The position numbers were made by a program, and so were the translations under genes. From NCBI GenBank assembly GCA_036677425.1, contig JARFVT010000013.1:806001-870000 (forward strand): DNA of 64,000 nucleotides. The letters are read 5' to 3'. The stretch is from JARFVT01 sp036677425. Lineage in GTDB: Bacteria; Pseudomonadota; Alphaproteobacteria; UBA8366; Aestuariispiraceae. Below are positions 18,876 through 27,865 of the stretch, in pieces. Position 1 is the first letter of the stretch. Every line of letters begins with the position of its first letter. Below the pieces are notes generated by a model. That model worked only from the letters and a program-made list of their open reading frames with translations. It was not told the DNA's origin and did not search any database.

Positions 18876-19679
18876 TCAATCATCTTTAGTTTTTTTGCCA
18901 TTACCCATGATGCGCTCGGCTTCGTTTTTTAATTTATAATAGCTGATTATTGCAAAGGGGATTGTTATTAAATAAGCCATTAAGATGATTGACATGCTTA
19001 TCCAAGGCTTGGTGATAAGCAATGAAATTATTATGGCAACCCCCGCCAATGTTGGTAATATCATTGATGAAGGCAATTTCATTTTTTTAAAAGAAAATGT
19101 TGGTATTGAACTAACTGCCATTAAGGCAACGATGACAACCCACGCAGCCGTGGCAATGATTGGAATAGTTATTTCTTCGCCAACAACGAATGAAAAAACC
19201 AATGGCAACAAACAAAGACCCGCCGCCGCCGGTGCTGGCACACCTTGGAAATAATTATAAGCATATTTAGGCAATTTATCCAACATGGAGTTAAATCTTG
19301 CCAAACGAAGCCCCATACAAATAGCATAAAACAAAGAAATAGCCCAACCAAATCCCGGCATATATTGCAATGACCAGTAATATATTATCAAGGCGGGCGA
19401 GACACCAAATGAGATAAAGTCGGATAGTGAATCTAATTCCGCGCCAAAATCGCTTGATGCGTTAAGCAGTCTTGCCATACGCCCATCTAATGTATCAAGG
19501 ATTGCAGCAATTAAAATTGAACCTGCGGCAAATTCCCATTGACCTTCAATTGCAAAGCGAATAGCCGACAGGCCAAAACACATGGCGGCAACGGTGATTG
19601 CATTGGGTATTATTTTATTAAAGCTAAGGCCTTTAAATCTTGGATGTTTAATTTTATCACGGCGCGGTCGGGATGGCAT
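18876..19679 (-). CDS. pssA: CDP-diacylglycerol-serine O-phosphatidyltransferase
   Basis: Membrane enzyme of 267 residues that makes phosphatidylserine from CDP-diacylglycerol and serine. The CDP-alcohol phosphotransferase signature DG-x2-AR-x8-G-x3-D-x3-D is exact, starting at LDGRMARLL. Eight or so membrane segments fill the rest. The start ATG (19677-19679) overlaps the psd stop by one base (TAATG), so the pair is coupled; an open frame 33 codons upstream lies inside psd and was not used. Together with Psd it makes phosphatidylethanolamine. Confidence 0.94.
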   Translation of the reverse strand: MPSRPRRDKIKHPRFKGLSFNKIIPNAITVAAMCFGLSAIRFAIEGQWEFAAGSILIAAILDTLDGRMARLLNASSDFGAELDSLSDFISFGVSPALIIYYWSLQYMPGFGWAISLFYAICMGLRLARFNSMLDKLPKYAYNYFQGVPAPAAAGLCLLPLVFSFVVGEEITIPIIATAAWVVIVALMAVSSIPTFSFKKMKLPSSMILPTLAGVAIIISLLITKPWISMSIILMAYLITIPFAIISYYKLKNEAERIMGNGKKTKDD

Positions 19680-20386
19680 TAACGAACCTGCCCATCTCTG
19701 GCGGTTTCTTTGCCGCGCTGACCGCTGCCCATGTCGGCTAATACGGTTTCGGCGGCAATGGTTAATTGACCAACACAAACCAAAGGCACCACATTTGCTG
19801 GTAAATAAACATCAACCCTGCTGCCAAATCTAATCATACCAAAACGTTGTCCTGCCTTTACATCTTGACCAGGCTCAAGATCACATAGAATACGCCTTGC
19901 AACCAAACCAGCAATTTGTACCATTGCAAATTTTTTGCCATTGGCTGTTTCTAGGGCGATAGATTGGCGTTCATTATCAATGCTTGCTTTATCAAGCGAT
20001 GCATTTAAAAATTTACCAGGGCGATAATGTAATTTTGTGATTGTTGCATCAATTGGAATACGATTAACATGCACATTAAATACATTCATAAAAACGCTAA
20101 TCCGGGTAAGCGGTGTTGTTCCCATATCCAATTCAGATGGCGGTGCAGCCTTTACAATCATTTGTACGACCCCATCAGCAGGGCTTATAATCAAGCCTTG
20201 TCTTGTTGGGGTTACCCTTGTTGGGTCGCGAAAAAAATAAGCGCACCATGCGGTTAATATTATCCCTGGAATTAGAAATAAGCTCCAAATAAGGCTTAAA
20301 ACTATAGTTATTATTGCAAATAAAGTTATAAATGCCCAGCCTTCCTTGTTTATTGGTATCAGTACAGGCTTAAATAGATCATGCAT
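19679..20386 (-). CDS. psd: Phosphatidylserine decarboxylase
   Basis: Proenzyme of 235 residues that decarboxylates phosphatidylserine to phosphatidylethanolamine. Two N-terminal hydrophobic segments (about 20-50) anchor it. FMNVFNVHVNRIP and the self-cleavage site in RFGSRVDVYLP (Gly188-Ser189, giving the pyruvoyl group) are visible. It is the short bacterial form. Unusually for a Psd, about 25 polar residues follow the last conserved strand (MGSGQRGKETARDGQVR). First gene of psd-pssA. Confidence 0.95.
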   Translation of the reverse strand: MHDLFKPVLIPINKEGWAFITLFAIITIVLSLIWSLFLIPGIILTAWCAYFFRDPTRVTPTRQGLIISPADGVVQMIVKAAPPSELDMGTTPLTRISVFMNVFNVHVNRIPIDATITKLHYRPGKFLNASLDKASIDNERQSIALETANGKKFAMVQIAGLVARRILCDLEPGQDVKAGQRFGMIRFGSRVDVYLPANVVPLVCVGQLTIAAETVLADMGSGQRGKETARDGQVR

Positions 20387-20492
20387 TAATTAAGGCTCCA
20401 GAAAATTATATCCATTGATGGCAATATTTATATTACAAGTTTAAATATATTAACCCAACTGAACAAGTATAAATAGCTAACTTATTTAAAAA

Positions 20493-21551
20493 TTAATTAT
20501 TTGGCACTTGAAAAATTTGGCCGGGATAGATCAAATTTGGGTTGCCAATCTGGTCTTTATTGGCCTCAAATAAGATTGTATAATGCATTCCAGATCCTAA
20601 TGTTTTTCTGGCTATGCGCCACAAGCTATTTCCTGGCTGCACAACGATAAACGCATTATTAATAAAATTCTTTAATGGTTCTGCCCTGCTAAATGGAATT
20701 TCTAATCTTGAAATAACATTTTTATTTTTGGCTGCATCTATACGTAAGGTGTAAATCCCAGGTTTAATATTTTCTTTTAATTGTAAATTCCACTGACCAT
20801 CATCATTAACAATTGTTGCGCCAACATGCTGGTTATCCAGATATATATATATATCCAGACCAGATATTCCGCTGCCATTGATTGCTAATCTTCCATCATC
20901 ATTATAATCAACGCTATCAAGCAATAATTGACCGTTTTTAGCTTCGGCATGACCATTAATTGATGGTTTTTGTAATATTTTGCTGGTGGCATCTTTGCCG
21001 TTACGAGGCACAAGCAAAGCTAAAGGAAGTGATGTGTTTTCGCTTGTTTCACCTGCAATATTTTTACCTTTTTCAGGTACAATTAAAACAACTATATTTT
21101 CTGATAAATATACTGTGCCATCTGGCAAAATTGATTTTAATGATAACTCTCTATTGCCACTTGATAACGGTTTTGTTGGTAAAAATACCCATTCACCATT
21201 ATCATCAGAAGTTACAACTCCAATCTCATCTGTGCCATCTAAGATATATAATTTAGAATTAGCCGCTGCCCGGCCTGCGATTACGGTATCGCCATTTTCA
21301 GCTATGCGAACCACATCAAATTCAGGGATATGGATAACTTTTATTTCACTTTTTATGCTATCCTCAATCATTTTTATGCTATCCTCAATCACAGGGGATG
21401 CTTTTTGGGTTGTTTTATTGTCATTTGGTTTTACGATGGTTATATCTGGTTTTTTTAATTCATTCGTATCGTTATTTAGCCAGAAATTTAATCCTAATGC
21501 AGATGACAATAGTATAAAACCTACTATACCAATAATTATTGTTCGATTCAT
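20493..21551 (-). CDS. LysM-domain, membrane-anchored envelope protein
   Basis: Protein of 352 residues: an N-terminal membrane anchor (IIIGIVGFILLSSALGLNFW), a linker with a duplicated 7-residue unit (MIEDSIK; a 21-bp direct repeat near 21,350-21,395), Ig-like beta segments (VIAGRAAANSKLYI; DDNGEWVF; VNDDGQWNLQL), and a C-terminal LysM domain (VQPGNSLWRIARKTLGSG... NLIYPGQIFQVP). LysM binds peptidoglycan glycan strands. This anchor-Ig-LysM layout is common in alphaproteobacteria; its function is unknown. Confidence 0.85.
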   Translation of the reverse strand: MNRTIIIGIVGFILLSSALGLNFWLNNDTNELKKPDITIVKPNDNKTTQKASPVIEDSIKMIEDSIKSEIKVIHIPEFDVVRIAENGDTVIAGRAAANSKLYILDGTDEIGVVTSDDNGEWVFLPTKPLSSGNRELSLKSILPDGTVYLSENIVVLIVPEKGKNIAGETSENTSLPLALLVPRNGKDATSKILQKPSINGHAEAKNGQLLLDSVDYNDDGRLAINGSGISGLDIYIYLDNQHVGATIVNDDGQWNLQLKENIKPGIYTLRIDAAKNKNVISRLEIPFSRAEPLKNFINNAFIVVQPGNSLWRIARKTLGSGMHYTILFEANKDQIGNPNLIYPGQIFQVPNN

Positions 21552-21729
21552 AGAGCCATACCTTGTACAATAGAAAAAATTAAATAATAACAGAAAATAA
21601 ATTATATAATATAAATTATAAATTATATATTATATATTATAATAACGAATTAAAGTATATATATTTCATATTTCAAAAATTAGTATATCGATTTAAACAT
21701 TAGTATACCGATTTAAATATAGGAAAAAC

Positions 21730-22314
21730 ATGATTAATATTAAAAATATTTGTGTTTATTGCGGTTCAAGCAGCGCCGTTAATCAATCATATAAGGATTG
21801 CGCTGTTGAGCTAGGTAAATTAATGGCAAGTAAAAATATAGGCTTGGTATATGGCGGCGGTCAAGTTGGCCTTATGGGGTTGATTGCCGATTCTATAATG
21901 TCTAATAATGGAAAAGTTATAGGTATAATACCGCATTTTCTTGATAAATTAGAAGTCGGAAAATATGATGTAACTGAATTAATAAAAACCGATAACATGC
22001 ATGTTAGAAAAATGAAAATGGCTGAATTATCAGACGCATTCATTGTTCTACCTGGCGGGCTTGGTACATTAGATGAAACATTTGAAATTTTAACATGGAA
22101 ACAGCTTGGTCTACATAATAAACCTATTATTATTTTAAATATTGACGGCTTTTGGGATAAGTTAATAAATTTAATCGATCACCAAATCAGTGAAAATTTT
22201 GCAACAATAAAAAATAGAAAGCTATTTGATATTGCAGCAAGTTCTGCAGAAGCGATTGATATTTTATATAAATACAGGCCGTATGATAATGATATTAAAA
22301 GCAAATGGACTTGA
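21730..22314 (+). CDS. LOG-family nucleotide 5'-monophosphate phosphoribohydrolase
   Basis: LOG/TIGR00730 family protein of 194 residues. N-terminal ICVYCGSSSAVNQSY, the glycine-rich VYGGGQVGLMG, and the catalytic motif PGGLGTLDETFEILTWKQLG are all present. Family members hydrolyse nucleoside monophosphates (cytokinin ribosides or AMP/GMP) to free base; the bacterial substrate here is unknown. It is monocistronic with an AGGAAA site. Confidence 0.93.
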   Translation: MINIKNICVYCGSSSAVNQSYKDCAVELGKLMASKNIGLVYGGGQVGLMGLIADSIMSNNGKVIGIIPHFLDKLEVGKYDVTELIKTDNMHVRKMKMAELSDAFIVLPGGLGTLDETFEILTWKQLGLHNKPIIILNIDGFWDKLINLIDHQISENFATIKNRKLFDIAASSAEAIDILYKYRPYDNDIKSKWT

Positions 22315-22332
22315 TCTTGGGCTAGTAATTAA

Positions 22333-22424
22333 GTTTATTTAAAATTTAGTTAGTGTTTTATTTAAAATTTAGTTAGTGTTTTATTTAAAATCTAGTTATT
22401 ATTTTATTTAAAATCTAATGTGGT
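22333..22424. repeat. 23-bp tandem repeat downstream of the LOG gene
   Basis: Four copies of ttttatttaaaatttagttagtg begin at 22333, 22356, 22379 and 22402, with the last two diverged. Non-coding, 18 bp past the stop codon. No terminator is otherwise seen here. Confidence 0.85.
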
Positions 22425-22534
22425 AACCTAAATATTAATCTATATAGTGATAATTAATGATTAGAATAAAAAATATTTTGTTTTATTACATATATTGTTT
22501 CTAATTTTTTTTATAAAATAGGCTGATATTATAT

Positions 22535-23071
22535 ATGTGTAATAAAGCAACTCACACCAAAACATATCAAAAGCTAGTCGAGGGTACGACTATTAATACG
22601 CAAACATTATTATCTACTGATTATTTAAATCATTTTAATGAACTTATAATGATGCTTAATATGGTTCCAGATATGCCAGATATGTTTTATGAGGCCAAAG
22701 AATGGATACCAAAAACATATGAACAACATTTTCAAGATAGCACATTCACACATAAAAAATTAGCAATTTGTGCATATGATCATGCACCAAAAGAATATCG
22801 AATTCCATTAGATGAAACGATAGCAGAGCTAAATAAAAAAATTAAAGAGGGATTATTAACTCTTGAAAAGTTAATGGAAGGTGATAGTGCGGAAGCATTA
22901 CAAATAGAATCATCAGATATATCGCAAAATTTTCAAATATTAATGGATAGGGCAAGCGCAATTATTAATGGCGTTGAAGTTGAGGAACTTAAAACTGGTG
23001 ATATAATTCAGAATGAAAATGCAGAAACAGACATAATGGCTCAAAATGCCATTGATGATTTATTCGATTAG
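22535..23071 (+). CDS. Conserved hypothetical alphaproteobacterial protein
   Basis: Protein of 178 residues, not assigned to a named family. It carries LLSTDYLNHFNELIMMLNM, PDMPDMFYEAKEWIPKTYEQHF and a later helical region (AELNKKIKEGLLTLEKLMEG), followed by an acidic tail. It is soluble, without signal peptide, and codon use matches its neighbours. It lies ahead of icd, 138 bp apart. I recall similar proteins in other alphaproteobacteria, but cannot name a function. Confidence 0.75.
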   Translation: MCNKATHTKTYQKLVEGTTINTQTLLSTDYLNHFNELIMMLNMVPDMPDMFYEAKEWIPKTYEQHFQDSTFTHKKLAICAYDHAPKEYRIPLDETIAELNKKIKEGLLTLEKLMEGDSAEALQIESSDISQNFQILMDRASAIINGVEVEELKTGDIIQNENAETDIMAQNAIDDLFD

Positions 23072-23209
23072 CATTTATTAATATTTTATTTTACATCATT
23101 TGCCTATTGGCTACATAGGCTTTATAATATGTGCAATCATATATATTATATTTTTATAATATATATTTATAAGTAATAATAATTATTACCTGTTAGGAGA
23201 GATATTCGA

Positions 23210-24430
23210 ATGGCAAAAATTAAAGTTAAAAATCCAATTGTTGAATTAGATGGTGATGAAATGACCCGAATAATGTGGGATTTCATAAAAACAAAACTTA
23301 TTTTGCCTTATCTTGATATCGATCTTAAATATTATGATTTAGGCGTTGAAAAGCGAGATGAAACCAATGATCAAATAACTATTGATGCAGCAAATGCCAT
23401 TAAAAAATATCGGGTTGGGGTTAAATGTGCGACAATAACACCAGACGAAGCAAGGGTCGAAGAATTTGGTTTAAAAGAAATGTGGCGTTCACCAAACGGT
23501 ACAATCCGTAATATTTTAGATGGTACAGTTTTCCGTGAACCTATCATTTGTTCAAATGTTCCAAGACTAGTTCCAAGCTGGACTAAACCAATTGTTATTG
23601 CAAGGCATGCTTTTGGCGATCAATATAAGGCTACTGATTTCCTTGTACCAGAAGCAGGCTTATTATCAATCACATTCACACCCAATGATCCTGATGGTGA
23701 AAATATTCGCCATCAAGTCTTCAATTTTGAAGGTTCAGGTGTTGCAATGGCAATGTATAATCTTGATGAATCAATTCGTGGTTTTGCAAAGGCTTGTTTT
23801 AATTACGGCCTAAACCGCAAAAACCCAGTTTATTTATCAACAAAAAATACTATTTTAAAAGCTTATGATGGTCGGTTTAAGGATTTATTCCAAGAAGTAT
23901 ATGAAAATGATGGCTGGAAAGATAAATTTGAAAAAGCAGAAATTTGGTATGAGCATCGTTTGATTGATGATATGGTTGCCTTTTCATTAAAGGCGCATGG
24001 TGATTTTGTCTGGGCATGTAAAAACTATGATGGTGATGTTCAATCTGATACTGTGGCACAAGGTTTTGGTTCACTTGGCTTAATGACATCAGTGTTAATG
24101 ACACCAGATGGAAAATGTATTGAAGCAGAAGCAGCCCATGGCACAGTTACAAGACATTACCGCCAACATCAACAGGGTAAAGAAACATCGACAAACCCGA
24201 TTGCATCAATATTTGCATGGACTCAAGGTATAAAATATCGCGGTAAATTTGATGAAACACCCGAAGTTGAAGAATTTGCAAAAACTGTTGAACATGTTTG
24301 TGTTGAAACTGTTGAAAGTGGCTTTATGACAAAGGATTTAGCCTTACTTGTTGGCGATGGACAAGCATGGCTTACCACTAGTCAATTTTTAGATAAAATC
24401 GATGAGAATCTTAAAATTGCTATGGCTTAG
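23210..24430 (+). CDS. icd: NADP-dependent isocitrate dehydrogenase
   Basis: Converts isocitrate to 2-oxoglutarate in the TCA cycle. At 406 residues it is the eukaryote-like (subfamily II) type common in alphaproteobacteria, not the E. coli type. It shows VELDGDEMTRIMWDFIK, the substrate-loop region SPNGTIRNILDGTVFREPI (in part) and EAAHGTVTRHYRQHQQGKET near the NADP site. An AGGAGAG site precedes the ATG. It is followed by a strong bidirectional hairpin. Confidence 0.97.
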   Translation: MAKIKVKNPIVELDGDEMTRIMWDFIKTKLILPYLDIDLKYYDLGVEKRDETNDQITIDAANAIKKYRVGVKCATITPDEARVEEFGLKEMWRSPNGTIRNILDGTVFREPIICSNVPRLVPSWTKPIVIARHAFGDQYKATDFLVPEAGLLSITFTPNDPDGENIRHQVFNFEGSGVAMAMYNLDESIRGFAKACFNYGLNRKNPVYLSTKNTILKAYDGRFKDLFQEVYENDGWKDKFEKAEIWYEHRLIDDMVAFSLKAHGDFVWACKNYDGDVQSDTVAQGFGSLGLMTSVLMTPDGKCIEAEAAHGTVTRHYRQHQQGKETSTNPIASIFAWTQGIKYRGKFDETPEVEEFAKTVEHVCVETVESGFMTKDLALLVGDGQAWLTTSQFLDKIDENLKIAMA

Positions 24431-24621
24431 GCTAAGATATTATTGCATTTTAACTATTATTATCTTTATATAGTCAATTCGATGAAGAAAAATTGGTTTA
24501 GATTATTGCCGTTGAGTTTGTGTAAGCTATAATATTTATATCGATAGCATCACAACGTATAATATAGACCGATTATTTCTATCATTCCCCATTTGCACAA
24601 AATTATTTTATACTATTTATT

Positions 24622-24670
24622 CAAGAACAATGAAACCCAGACTATAACTAGCTGGGTTTCATTATTCTTG
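24622..24670. terminator. Bidirectional terminator between icd and rne
   Basis: Long inverted repeat: the outer CAAGAA...TTCTTG and inner AATGAAACCCAG...CTGGGTTTCATT arms, about 18 bp with one mismatch, enclose a loop of about 11 bases. It lies between the convergent icd and rne genes and could serve both. Confidence 0.85.
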
Positions 24671-24695
24671 GGTATTGATTTTAATTTTAGAATAA

Positions 24696-27257
24696 TTACC
24701 CTAGAACCCTATTCCACCACCCTTTACGCTTTGGTTTTTCAGGTTTTTTAACTTCATCTTTAATGATAGCAGACACTGTCTTTGAGATGGTGGTATTATC
24801 TGCTGCATTGTTCTTTTTTAATTCAGTTTTTATTACTTCTTCTTCTTCTTTGACTTTAGCTATTTTTTCGACTGAGGTTTTTGTAACAGCTTTCTTAGCT
24901 ATTGCTTTTCGTACAGTAGATTTTTTTGCTGTTGCCTTTTTTGTTATTGCTTTTTTAGCTGTAGCCTTTTTTGCTATTGCTTTTTTAGCTGTTACCTTTT
25001 TTGCTACTGCTTTTTTAGCTGTTACCTTTTTTGCCCAGGCTTTTTTGACAGGTGCTTTTTTGACAGGTGCTTTTTTGGCCAATGTCTTCTTTGCATTTGG
25101 CTTGACGTCATCTTCAGACAGCATAATATCACTATTCGACATTATAATATCATCATTAATTTTCTTATTAACGCTCGTTGTATCGCGGTTAGCAATTATA
25201 ACTTCTTCTTTGTTAGATTCTTCAATCACATCATTATTAACTGTTATATCATTGCGTATGCTACGTTTGCGTCTACCGCCGCGCCTGCCACGTTTGCGGC
25301 GTTTAAGCTGGTCTTCGTCATTATCAGAAACAGATTTTTCTATATTTTGATTATTAACCTTATTATCATTAGCATTGTCATTATCATTTATATTTTGTGT
25401 ATTTTCATTTTTATTTATTTTACTGTTATTGATATCATTATCATTCCCGTCATCGTTACCACCACGTTTACGGCTGCGCTTGCGACGGCGATTACGTTTA
25501 TTACCACGGTTGTCATTGTCGCTATTATCGGCATTTGAATTATTCTTATCTTCATTTTCAGCCGTAGTTGCTGTAGTTTCAACCGTTTTTACATTGGTAT
25601 TTATTTCGCCTTTATTATTCGCAGTAGCATTTCCAGTAGTGCGAATTAGTTCAAAATTAGGCGGTAGCATTTTATTATCAGTTTGTAATAATATGGTGAA
25701 ATTATAATTATTCTCTATATTTGAAAGCATGGCGCGTTTATGATTTAAAATATATAATGCAACATCTGCAGGTACGATAACAGTTATAATATTTGTGCGA
25801 TTACGCAATCCTTCTTCTTCAATGGCGCGTAAAACGGATAATGCTGCAGATTCTATCGATTGAATCAAACCTGTACCACCACAAGTAGTGCATTGTTGTG
25901 AGATTGCTTCCATTAAGCTCGGTCGTAAACGTTGGCGTGACATTTCAAGCAAGCCAAACGGGCTGATACGGCCAACCTGAATACGCGCTCTATCACGGCG
26001 CAATGCTTCTTTTAATTTGCGTTCGATTGCTTGTTCATTTTTATTATCATCCATATCGATGAAATCTATGACTATAAGGCCAGCTAAATCACGTAACCTC
26101 AATTGGCGCGCGACTTCTTCGGCGGCTTCTAAATTGGTTTTATAGGCCGTATCGTCGATATGACGTTCTCTTGTTGCTTTGCCCGAATTGACATCAATTG
26201 CGACCAAGGCCTCCGTTTGATTAAGAACGATTGACCCACCAGAACGAAGCCTTACAGATGAATCATGGATTGCCATAAGTTGGCTTTCAACTTGATAGCG
26301 TTGGAAAAGCGGAATGCCATTTTCGCTTTTATAACGTTGAACTTTTTTGGCATGGCTTGGGATAAGAGCCTTCATAAAGTCTTTTGCTATGCGATATCCT
26401 TTTTCACCTGCAACTTGAATTTCTTCCATATCTTTGGAATATAAATCACGCATTGAGCGTTTAATTAAATTTGCTTCTTCATGGATTAAGGATGGTGCGA
26501 TTGCGGCTAATGTTTTACTTCTTATATCGTCCCAAAGTTTAAATATATAGTCAAAATCACGTCTTATTTCAACTTTTGACCGTTCGGCACCTGCGGTACG
26601 AACAATTACGGACATTCCTTTTGGTGTACCCAATTCTGACAAAACAGATTTTAATCTTTTACGATCATTACCATTAGAAATCTTGCGGCTAACCCCGCCG
26701 CCGCGTGATGTGTTTGGCATTAATACGCAATATCGCCCTGCAAGCGATAAATATGATGTAAGTGCCGCGCCCTTATTGCCGCGTTCTTCCTTGGCAACTT
26801 GAATTAAAATAATTTGCCTGCGCTTGATTACTTCTTGAATTTTATATTGCTTATGTGGTCTGGTTCGACGTTTTTTGGCTACTTCTTCAACCGCATCATC
26901 GCCGCCTTCATCACCACCTATTTCCTCAACAGATATTGTATCATCATTATTAGATAAATCTGTGTCATCATCATCACTGCTGTCATAACTTTCTTCTTCA
27001 CGATCAGCCACTGGAATTTGATAATAGTCTGGATGTATCTCATTAAAGGCCAAAAAACCATGTCGGTTGCCGCCATATTCAACGAATGCAGCCTGCAAAG
27101 ATGGTTCAACTCTGGTAACTTTTGCCAGATATATATTGCCCTTTAATTGAGCCTTTGTTTCTGTTTCATAATCAAATTCTTCAAGTCTATTTCCATTGAC
27201 TACGACAACCCTTGTTTCTTCCGGGTGGGTCGAGTCGATTAACATTTTTCTCGCCAT
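24696..27257 (-). CDS. rne: Ribonuclease E/G with histone-H1-like tail
   Basis: Endoribonuclease of 853 residues for mRNA decay and rRNA processing. The N-terminal S1 domain (KGNIYLAKVTRVEPSLQAAF) is split by an acidic insert and KRRTRPHKQYKI linker. Catalytic Asp regions are VAIDVNSGKATRE and VIDFIDMDDNKNE; the zinc-link is CTTCGGTG. The C-terminal half is disordered: an Asn/Asp-rich stretch with arginine patches (KRNRRRKRSRKRGG; KRRKRGRRGGRRKRS), then about 13 AKK-type pentads like histone H1, and the closing motif KPKRKGWWNRVLG typical of alphaproteobacterial RNase E. Confidence 0.95.
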   Translation of the reverse strand: MARKMLIDSTHPEETRVVVVNGNRLEEFDYETETKAQLKGNIYLAKVTRVEPSLQAAFVEYGGNRHGFLAFNEIHPDYYQIPVADREEESYDSSDDDDTDLSNNDDTISVEEIGGDEGGDDAVEEVAKKRRTRPHKQYKIQEVIKRRQIILIQVAKEERGNKGAALTSYLSLAGRYCVLMPNTSRGGGVSRKISNGNDRKRLKSVLSELGTPKGMSVIVRTAGAERSKVEIRRDFDYIFKLWDDIRSKTLAAIAPSLIHEEANLIKRSMRDLYSKDMEEIQVAGEKGYRIAKDFMKALIPSHAKKVQRYKSENGIPLFQRYQVESQLMAIHDSSVRLRSGGSIVLNQTEALVAIDVNSGKATRERHIDDTAYKTNLEAAEEVARQLRLRDLAGLIVIDFIDMDDNKNEQAIERKLKEALRRDRARIQVGRISPFGLLEMSRQRLRPSLMEAISQQCTTCGGTGLIQSIESAALSVLRAIEEEGLRNRTNIITVIVPADVALYILNHKRAMLSNIENNYNFTILLQTDNKMLPPNFELIRTTGNATANNKGEINTNVKTVETTATTAENEDKNNSNADNSDNDNRGNKRNRRRKRSRKRGGNDDGNDNDINNSKINKNENTQNINDNDNANDNKVNNQNIEKSVSDNDEDQLKRRKRGRRGGRRKRSIRNDITVNNDVIEESNKEEVIIANRDTTSVNKKINDDIIMSNSDIMLSEDDVKPNAKKTLAKKAPVKKAPVKKAWAKKVTAKKAVAKKVTAKKAIAKKATAKKAITKKATAKKSTVRKAIAKKAVTKTSVEKIAKVKEEEEVIKTELKKNNAADNTTISKTVSAIIKDEVKKPEKPKRKGWWNRVLG
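24855..25100. repeat. 15-bp coding repeat in the rne tail (AKK pentads)
   Basis: About 13 degenerate 15-bp units encode lysine/alanine pentads (TLAKK, APVKK, VTAKK, AVAKK and so on) near the RNase E C-terminus. Confidence 0.85.
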
Positions 27258-27865
27258 AAAGCATAACTCCAGCCCTTACTACAAAATCATGTAAAAGGCT
27301 TTTTCCATATGTGATATCAGCGGCGCAACGATTCACTTCACTAGATAGATATAATGATATCTGTGCTAGGCAATCTGTTGCTGCTTCTGCAGAATAATAT
27401 AATATTGCATCGAATATAATGATGCCTTGATTATTTGTATGCAGTTTATTAATGCGCCGATTCATTGTTGTAATTATCAAAATTGATAATCCTGTAAATT
27501 ATTTAAATGTAATATCTTTAAAATATTTTATAGCTTCGTTAATTAATATTTTTAAAGCCAAAATATCTTAATTTTAATAATGCGATATATCATCTTAATA
27601 TATTATAAAATGCCAAATATTTAAGTATCAGCAAATCATTAATCATAAATATAACTTTATCAATATAAATGAAAAAATCGCACATGCTTATATAAATAGA
27701 AAATACTAGTGAATAACAAATGATTTTATTGTTTTTGTAAAAAAAACTTCATTTTTTATATTAGATATAAAAATATTATATTATATATATGCTTTTATCT
27801 TGGAAATATGTTAATAGTTTGGCAATATTTAAAAGATTTATATTTATTTTTTTTTAAGATCGAAT
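27258..27865. other. Divergent rne/amidase intergenic region
   Basis: A 608-bp, very AT-rich gap between two divergent genes. An open minus-strand frame (27187-27480) overlaps the rne start but has no recognisable protein content. A palindrome at 27473-27490 is the only structured element found. The region probably holds both promoters and a long rne leader; no RNA gene was recognised. Confidence 0.5.
27473..27490. promoter_or_regulatory. Perfect palindrome upstream of rne
   Basis: attatcaaaattgataat is an 8-bp inverted repeat around a 2-bp centre, about 215 bp before the rne start. It could be an operator or a small RNA stem in the leader. There is no other evidence. Confidence 0.3.

Noticed and set aside
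24763..25350. Open frame of 195 codons antisense to rne
   Set aside because: It is the complement of the AKK pentads and arginine patches; the Phe/Ala repeats are a mirror effect.
27187..27480. 97-codon minus-strand frame overlapping the rne start
   Set aside because: It runs into rne in another frame, has no known motif and no clear ribosome site; more likely rne leader.
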